This document shows, in pieces, positions 1 to 3,199 of a DNA stretch of 5,492 nt; position 1 is the first letter of the stretch; each line of letters opens with the position of its first letter. The stretch lies in NCBI GenBank assembly GCA_030550225.1, contig JAUQPV010000192.1, forward strand, positions 1-5,492. Direction: 5' to 3'. The DNA is from Acidobacteriota bacterium. Lineage in GTDB: Bacteria; Acidobacteriota; HRBIN11. The notes beneath the pieces are model-generated. The model was not told the origin of the DNA and did not search any database. It saw nothing but the letters and a program-made list of their open reading frames with translations. A program made the position numbers and the translations under genes.

Positions 1-1
1 C

Positions 2-235
2 GTCCTGGGCTTCGTGTACGTCTCGGAAGCTCAGATCGACGAGGAGATCGAACGGCTCATCCAGCTCCGCCACGAGGCCCGTCTACGCCGAGACTTCGCC
101 ACGGCCGACCGCATCCGGGAAAACCTTCGTCAACGGGGTATCGTCCTGGAAGACACCCGGACGGGCACTCGATGGCGGCGGCTGACGCCAGCCGAGATAG
201 CCGTCTCGGACGGCTCGAGTCCTCGGGAGTCATGA
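2..235 (+). CDS. cysS: Cysteinyl-tRNA synthetase, C-terminal fragment (5' end outside window)
   Basis: This is the last 77 codons of a class I aminoacyl-tRNA synthetase that charges tRNA-Cys with cysteine in the cytoplasm. The reading frame is already open at the left edge, so the catalytic HIGH and KMSKS regions lie outside the window. What is visible matches the conserved CysS C-terminus: an acidic start (IDEEIERLI), then the signature R-x-x-AR...DFATADRIRENL, then RGIVLEDTRTGTRW. Most CysS proteins end at or just after the GTxW(R) element. This one continues about 17 more residues (LTPAEIAVSDGSSPRES), a polar tail with no recognisable motif. The stop TGA (233-235) overlaps the ATG of tyrA (232-234), so the two genes are probably cotranscribed and translationally coupled. 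The family call is firm. Completeness of the upstream part cannot be judged. Confidence 0.93.
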   Translation, partial: VLGFVYVSEAQIDEEIERLIQLRHEARLRRDFATADRIRENLRQRGIVLEDTRTGTRWRRLTPAEIAVSDGSSPRES

Positions 236-1398
236 AGTCCGCTGACCGTCTGCATCGTTTCCGTCAGCAACTGGAGCGGATCGACCGCCGGATTCTCGAC
301 TGGCTCCAGCGGCGCTTCCATGTCCTGAAAGACCTGACAGAGTACAAACGGGCGGCGAACCTGCCTATCTTCCAACCTGAACGGGAACAAGCCTATCGGG
401 AGGCGATCCGCGCCCGCCTGCCGGCCGAGTACCGAGGTCCTATCGACGCCATCTTCGCGACCATCATGCGAGAGGCTCGTCAGTTTGAGGAGCATGTGCT
501 TATCCGGGGCATGACCCGGCCGGCGGAGGGGTCCCCGATCGGCGGGTTTCCCTTCCGGCGGGTCGTCGTCGTCGGTCTGGGCCTGATCGGCGGGTCTGTC
601 GTCCGAGCCCTCCGGGCATATGCGCCCCGGAGCTGGATCGCTGGCGTCGACCGGGACGAGGTGACCCGGGCTCAGGCTCGGCCCTACTTAGACGAAGTCG
701 AGATAGATGGGACGGCATGGCTTTCAGACGTGGACCTCATCGTCCTGGCCCTGCCGGTCCGGTCCATCGTGACGTGGCTGGAGACCTACGGCCCCCACGT
801 AGCCCGCGGCTTGGTCCTGGACGTCGGGAGCGTCAAGCGCGTCATCTGCGAGACGGGCTGGCGGACCGTCCGTTCCCCGGCCGTCTTCGTCGGGGGCCAC
901 CCGATGGCCGGAGCCGAGACGCCGGGGTTCGCCTCCAGCCGGACGGACCTGTTCGTGGACCGACCGTTCTTTCTGTGCGTGCCGCCCGGGATGGAGGACG
1001 CCCAAGGGCTTCGCGCGGACCTGGAGGCCCTGCTTCTCGCCTTGGGCGCCCGGCCTCTCTACGTGACCCCGGCGGCCCACGACCGCCTCGTGACGTTCAC
1101 CAGCCACATTTATCAGCTGATCGCCAGTGCCCTGGCGGCATGGGTCTATGAAATGGCCTTGCAGGAGGACCTGGACCTTCGCCAAGGAGCCGGCCCGGGG
1201 ATGTACTCGATGACACGCCTGGCCGGAAGCTCCTACGAGCTATGGCGGGACATCCTGGCGATGAATCCCCAGGCCATCGAGGCGTTTTCGGCTTGGGTCG
1301 AATGGCTTCACCGGCAAGGCCCGCCGTATGATTGGGAGGCTCTGTTCCGCCGGGCCCGCCAGGTCTATGAGGCCCTGTACGGGAGTCGGGGGGAATGA
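232..1398 (+). CDS. tyrA: Bifunctional chorismate mutase / prephenate dehydrogenase
   Basis: This 388-residue fusion enzyme converts chorismate to prephenate and then, with NAD+, to 4-hydroxyphenylpyruvate, the tyrosine precursor. Residues 1-90 are an AroQ (type II, all-helical) chorismate mutase. R11, R28, K39, R51 and E52 align with the E. coli active-site residues of the same numbers. Residues 109-388 are the dehydrogenase: a Rossmann motif GLGLIGGS (115-122), D140 at the end of strand 2 (favours NAD+ over NADP+), DVGSVK (197-202), GGHPMAG with the likely catalytic H223, SHIYQLIASAL with H292, TRLA with R329 (likely substrate binding), and WRDI (338-341). The start at 232 is chosen because it gives an ATGA overlap with cysS, has GGGAG just upstream (225-229) and begins right at the mutase domain. 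An in-frame ATG at 172 would add 20 residues that look like no part of the fold. Both halves appear intact. Odd points are noted in the findings. Confidence 0.95.
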   Translation: MKSADRLHRFRQQLERIDRRILDWLQRRFHVLKDLTEYKRAANLPIFQPEREQAYREAIRARLPAEYRGPIDAIFATIMREARQFEEHVLIRGMTRPAEGSPIGGFPFRRVVVVGLGLIGGSVVRALRAYAPRSWIAGVDRDEVTRAQARPYLDEVEIDGTAWLSDVDLIVLALPVRSIVTWLETYGPHVARGLVLDVGSVKRVICETGWRTVRSPAVFVGGHPMAGAETPGFASSRTDLFVDRPFFLCVPPGMEDAQGLRADLEALLLALGARPLYVTPAAHDRLVTFTSHIYQLIASALAAWVYEMALQEDLDLRQGAGPGMYSMTRLAGSSYELWRDILAMNPQAIEAFSAWVEWLHRQGPPYDWEALFRRARQVYEALYGSRGE

Positions 1399-1403
1399 CT
1401 TTG

Positions 1404-1467
1404 GCGATTCGGGAATTCGGGCATTCGGCAATTCGGGAGTTCGGCAGTTCGGGAATTCGGGAGTTCG
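1404..1467 (+). repeat. Short tandem repeat array, eight 8-bp units
   Basis: Eight contiguous 8-bp units fill 1404-1467 with no spacers. Each ends in TTCG. The first four bases vary around GGAA, GGAG, GCAA and GCAG. A ninth, decayed unit (GCGATGGG) follows. The consensus is G(G/C)A(A/G)TTCG. The array starts six bases after the tyrA stop and occupies the non-coding gap before kdsB. Because 8 is not a multiple of 3 and no gene-like frame covers it, it is unlikely to be coding. It resembles in style the short tandemly repeated repetitive sequences described in cyanobacteria, though the unit differs. Function is unknown. Confidence 0.9.
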
Positions 1468-1484
1468 GCGATGGGATTATCCCT

Positions 1485-1533
1485 ATCCCGCATCCCGCAT
1501 CTTGCATCTTGCATCTCGCATCCTATATCCCAT
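1485..1533 (+). repeat. Short tandem repeat array, seven 7-bp units
   Basis: Seven 7-bp units run from 1485 to 1533: ATCCCGC twice, ATCTTGC twice, ATCTCGC, then two decayed copies (ATCCTAT, ATCCCAT). The consensus is ATCYYGC. The array begins 17 bases after the 8-bp array and ends three bases before the presumed ribosome binding site of kdsB. The identical neighbouring pairs suggest growth by slippage or unequal exchange. Positions 1470-1477 (GATGGGAT) can pair with 1485-1494 across a 7-base loop with a 2-base bulge, so the junction of the two arrays may fold as a hairpin. Confidence 0.88.
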
Positions 1534-1535
1534 CC

Positions 1536-1544
1536 GGTGGTGAG
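1536..1544 (+). promoter_or_regulatory. Ribosome binding site of kdsB
   Basis: GGTGGTGAG lies 8 bases before the ATG at 1553 and partly matches the anti-Shine-Dalgarno complement (AGGAGGTGA). It supports the start of kdsB at 1553, which is also where the conserved N-terminal nucleotide-binding motif begins. Confidence 0.55.
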
Positions 1545-1552
1545 CCGGTACG

Positions 1553-2344
1553 ATGAGTGTTCTGGCTGTCATCCCAGCCCGTTACGGCTCGACCCGACTG
1601 GAGGGCAAGCCCCTGGCCGAAATCGCCGGCCGACCGATGATCTACCACGTCTACCGCCGGGTCCGAAGGGCCCGGTCCATCGAGCAGGTCATCGTGGCGA
1701 CCGACGACGAGCGCATCCGCCAGACCGTCGAAGCCTTCGGCGGTCGGGCCGTCCTGACCGCGCCGGACCATCCTTCGGGGACCGACCGGGTCGCCGAGGT
1801 CGCCCGGCTCCTGCCCTACGACATCGTCGTCAACGTCCAGGCTGACGAGCCCCTCGTGCGGCCGGCCATGCTCGACCAACTCGTCGAGGCTATGCAGGCC
1901 GACCCGACCTGCCCGATGGCGACGCTCGCCTGCGTCTTAGACGACCTGGACGAGCTGGACGACCCCCACGTCGTGAAGGTCGTCGTGCGGCCTGACGGGC
2001 ATGCCCTCTACTTCTCCCGGTCGCCGATTCCCTTCCCGATGCATGCCAATCCGATGCACGCCCGGACTGTCCGGGAAATCGTCAGTTACCGAAACGAGTT
2101 GATCCACCAGTTTTACAAGCACATCGGCATCTACGCTTACCGCCGGGACTTTCTGATCCAGTTTACCCAATGGCCCCCGACGCCCTTAGAGCAGACCGAA
2201 CGCCTTGAACAGCTCCGGGCCCTCGAACACGGCGTCCCCATCCGGGTCGTCCTCACGCCCTACTCGACCATCGGCGTCGACACGCCGGCCGACCTCGAAC
2301 GGGTCCGCCGCCTCTTCGAGTCCCTTCCCGATGAAGAGGCATGA
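1553..2344 (+). CDS. kdsB: 3-deoxy-manno-octulosonate cytidylyltransferase (CMP-Kdo synthetase)
   Basis: KdsB activates Kdo with CTP to CMP-Kdo in the cytoplasm, the donor for attaching Kdo to lipid A in LPS core assembly. The 263-residue product is slightly longer than the usual ~245-255. Visible family motifs are: VIPARYGSTRLEGKPL (6-21, nucleotide binding), TDDERI (50-55), PSGTDR (74-79), VNVQADEP (93-100) with the metal-binding D98, YFSRSPIP (near 153-160), KHIGIYAYRRDFL, LEQLRALEHG, and GVDTPADLERV with D243, equivalent to the second metal-binding Asp. Two positions differ from the usual text: QADEP in place of QGDEP, and E17 where Pro is common in the first motif. A duplicated PMHA motif (162-165 and 167-170) lies just after SPIPFP and may account for some of the extra length. 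The gene ends in tandem stops, TGA TAG (2342-2347). It stands apart from tyrA by a 154-base repeat-filled gap, so it may have its own promoter, but I cannot point to one. Confidence 0.95.
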   Translation: MSVLAVIPARYGSTRLEGKPLAEIAGRPMIYHVYRRVRRARSIEQVIVATDDERIRQTVEAFGGRAVLTAPDHPSGTDRVAEVARLLPYDIVVNVQADEPLVRPAMLDQLVEAMQADPTCPMATLACVLDDLDELDDPHVVKVVVRPDGHALYFSRSPIPFPMHANPMHARTVREIVSYRNELIHQFYKHIGIYAYRRDFLIQFTQWPPTPLEQTERLEQLRALEHGVPIRVVLTPYSTIGVDTPADLERVRRLFESLPDEEA

Positions 2345-2354
2345 TAGAGGGATG

Positions 2355-2360
2355 TACAAT
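2355..2360 (+). promoter_or_regulatory. Possible -10 element for the toxin-antitoxin pair
   Basis: TACAAT matches the sigma-70 -10 consensus at five of six bases and stands out in GC-rich surroundings, 70 bases before the antitoxin ATG. No good -35 exists at 16-18 bases upstream (best about 3 of 6 matches, inside the end of kdsB). Treat it as a weak candidate only. Confidence 0.25.
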
Positions 2361-2400
2361 GGGCAGTGGGCAACAACCGTTCATCCCCCATCGCTGATCC
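2359..2400 (+). repeat. Degenerate 7-bp periodic tract upstream of the antitoxin gene
   Basis: Two adjacent 7-bp units, ATGGGCA and GTGGGCA (2359-2372), are followed after a short break by three 7-bp blocks at 2380-2400 (TTCATCC, CCCATCG, CTGATCC) that all carry ATC at the same three places. The tract occupies about half of the 85-base gap between kdsB and the toxin-antitoxin cassette. It is much more decayed than the array at 1485-1533 but shares the 7-base period and the ATCC element. Chance cannot be excluded for so few copies. Confidence 0.4.
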
Positions 2401-2414
2401 CCAAACCTACAAGA

Positions 2415-2424
2415 AGGAGAGGTG
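2415..2424 (+). promoter_or_regulatory. Strong ribosome binding site that fixes the antitoxin start
   Basis: AGGAGAGGTG, close to the ideal AGGAGGTG, sits 5 bases before the ATG at 2430. The same frame is open upstream to an ATG at 2205 inside kdsB, but this site and the position of the DUF433 domain make 2430 the clear start. Confidence 0.8.
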
Positions 2425-2429
2425 AAAAT

Positions 2430-2669
2430 ATGAAGGATTGGCGAGAACGCATCCAGATGGACCCGCAAGTGTGCCATGGTAAACCATGTATCAAAGGCAC
2501 TCGCATCATGGTCTCTGTCATCTTAGACAGTCTGGCCGAGGGTCTTACCCCTGAGGAAGTCGTTCAGGAATACCCGTCGTTAACGCTGGAAGACGTACGA
2601 GCGGCTATCGCTTACGCGGCCGCGTTGGCCCGGGAAGAGGAGCTGGTCCCTCTTCGAGGAATCGGATGA
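2430..2669 (+). CDS. DUF433 family antitoxin
   Basis: A 79-residue protein of the DUF433 (PF04255) family, small proteins with a helix-turn-helix-like fold that are commonly encoded just before a PIN-like toxin and act as its antitoxin. Visible family text: MDPQVCHGKPCIKGTRI (10-26), with the typical G-K-P-x-I-x-G-T-R core, then LAEGLTPEEVVQEYPSLTLEDVRAAIAYA (35-63), the usual E-G-L-(S/T)-x-E-E...YP-x-L-T-x-E-D-V-R-A-A-(I/L)-x-Y pattern. The length is normal for the family. Its stop TGA (2667-2669) overlaps the ATG of the next gene, so the two are translationally coupled. By analogy with other modules it may bind its own promoter region, but I see no clear operator. Local GC is about 50-55% in two 60-base stretches counted here, against about 70% in a stretch of kdsB, which suggests later acquisition. 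The family is clear. The antitoxin role is inferred from family and context. Confidence 0.88.
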   Translation: MKDWRERIQMDPQVCHGKPCIKGTRIMVSVILDSLAEGLTPEEVVQEYPSLTLEDVRAAIAYAAALAREEELVPLRGIG

Positions 2670-3049
2670 AAGTGAAATTGGACGAACACATGGCTCGCTC
2701 GCATCAAGCGTTCCTGCGTCAAAAGGGTTACGACGTCGATCACGTTTACGATGAGGGGCTATCGGGTCAGCCTGATGATAGGGTGTGGGCAAGGGCATGC
2801 GCGGAGGGACGCTTCTTTGTCACGTTAGACTTGGGCTTTTCGGATGTTCGTCGATTCCCGCCGGGCACTCATCCCGGTATCTTGCTCTTGCGCCCCCACC
2901 GCCGTGGCCGTCAGGCTGTGCTGGATGTTCTCGCCCGCGTGACCCAAGAGCAACCGTTAGAAACGCTACAAGGCTGTCTCGTCGTCGCCGATGAGACCCA
3001 TACCCGGATCCGTCGCCCGCCAGCCGTCGAGGAAACGGATCCGGTATAG
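2666..3049 (+). CDS. DUF5615 PIN-like protein, probable toxin ribonuclease
   Basis: A 127-residue protein of the DUF5615 (PF18480) PIN-like family, the usual partner of DUF433 antitoxins and a presumed metal-dependent RNase. The signs are: KVKLDEHM at the N-terminus with acidic D6 and E7; GYDVDHVYDEGLSGQPDDRVWARACAEGR (21-49) with D37/D38; FVTLDLGFSD (51-60) with D55; and RRFPPGTHPGILLLRP (62-77), a typical family ending to the core fold. In relatives the TxDxDF box often has a second Asp. Here that position is G57, with D60 nearby, so activity may be altered, although such variants may occur naturally. The start is set by the ATGA overlap with the antitoxin and by GAGGA at 2656-2660. Length is normal and no frameshift is seen. 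The role as a toxin rests on family and gene order, not on the sequence alone. Confidence 0.85.
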   Translation: MKVKLDEHMARSHQAFLRQKGYDVDHVYDEGLSGQPDDRVWARACAEGRFFVTLDLGFSDVRRFPPGTHPGILLLRPHRRGRQAVLDVLARVTQEQPLETLQGCLVVADETHTRIRRPPAVEETDPV

Positions 3050-3062
3050 CGTAGGGTGCCTT

Positions 3063-3097
3063 CTGTTCGCTATTCGCACTTGCTATCCTGTATCTTT
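3063..3097 (+). repeat. Degenerate 7-bp periodic tract after the toxin gene
   Basis: Five 7-bp blocks: CTGTTCG, CTATTCG, CACTTGC, TATCCTG, TATCTTT. The first two and the last two are near copies of each other. The blocks contain TTCG and ATCCTG/CTTGC elements like those of the two arrays before kdsB. It begins 14 bases after the toxin stop codon. This is a decayed tract, so the call is tentative. Confidence 0.42.
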
Positions 3098-3109
3098 GAA
3101 AAATCGCGC

Positions 3110-3150
3110 TTCCCGGGCGGTGGGAAAGGTTGATTTGACACCACCTTCCC
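3110..3150 (+). other. Two mutually exclusive potential hairpins ahead of the helicase gene
   Basis: GGGAA at 3122-3126 can pair with TTCCC upstream (3110-3114, 7-base loop) or, in a longer stem, with TTCCC downstream: GGGAA-A-GGT (3122-3130, one bulged A) against ACCTTCCC (3143-3150), 8 pairs and a 12-base loop. There is no following T-tract, so neither looks like a standard intrinsic terminator. The alternative pairing resembles an attenuator layout, but this is speculation from base pairing alone. Confidence 0.35.
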
Positions 3151-3160
3151 GAACCGAAGG

Positions 3161-3176
3161 GCTCTGTCGAGAGAGC
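3161..3176 (+). other. Small potential hairpin in the helicase leader
   Basis: GCTCT (3161-3165) and AGAGC (3172-3176) form a 5-bp inverted repeat around a 6-base loop, 12 bases before the presumed ribosome binding site. It is short enough to be chance. Confidence 0.3.
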
Positions 3177-3187
3177 GGATTCTACTC

Positions 3188-3192
3188 AGAGG
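3188..3192 (+). promoter_or_regulatory. Ribosome binding site of the helicase gene
   Basis: AGAGG lies 7 bases before the ATG at 3200. The frame is open upstream only to a TGA at 3131 and contains no other ATG or GTG, so 3200 is the best start. Confidence 0.5.
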
Positions 3193-3199
3193 TAGTCGG

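Noticed and set aside
717..1185. Open frames on both strands inside tyrA
   Set aside because: Arg/Pro/Gly-rich shadow translations of a well-supported gene.
1404..1533. CRISPR-like array
   Set aside because: Units are 7-8 bp with no spacers between them, far too short for CRISPR repeats, and no cas genes are present.
1328..1543. Small open frame across the end of tyrA and the tandem arrays
   Set aside because: Its translation is simply the repeat read as protein (GNSGVRQFGNSG-like), with no ribosome binding site and no known family.
2205..2429. Longer N-terminus for the antitoxin from an ATG at 2205
   Set aside because: It would overlap kdsB by 140 bases in another frame, is low-complexity, and the strong ribosome binding site is directly before 2430.
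3135..3140. Perfect -35 hexamer TTGACA before the helicase gene
   Set aside because: At 16-18 bases downstream the sequence is GC-rich (around AAGGGCT) with no -10-like hexamer, so a sigma-70 promoter cannot be supported.
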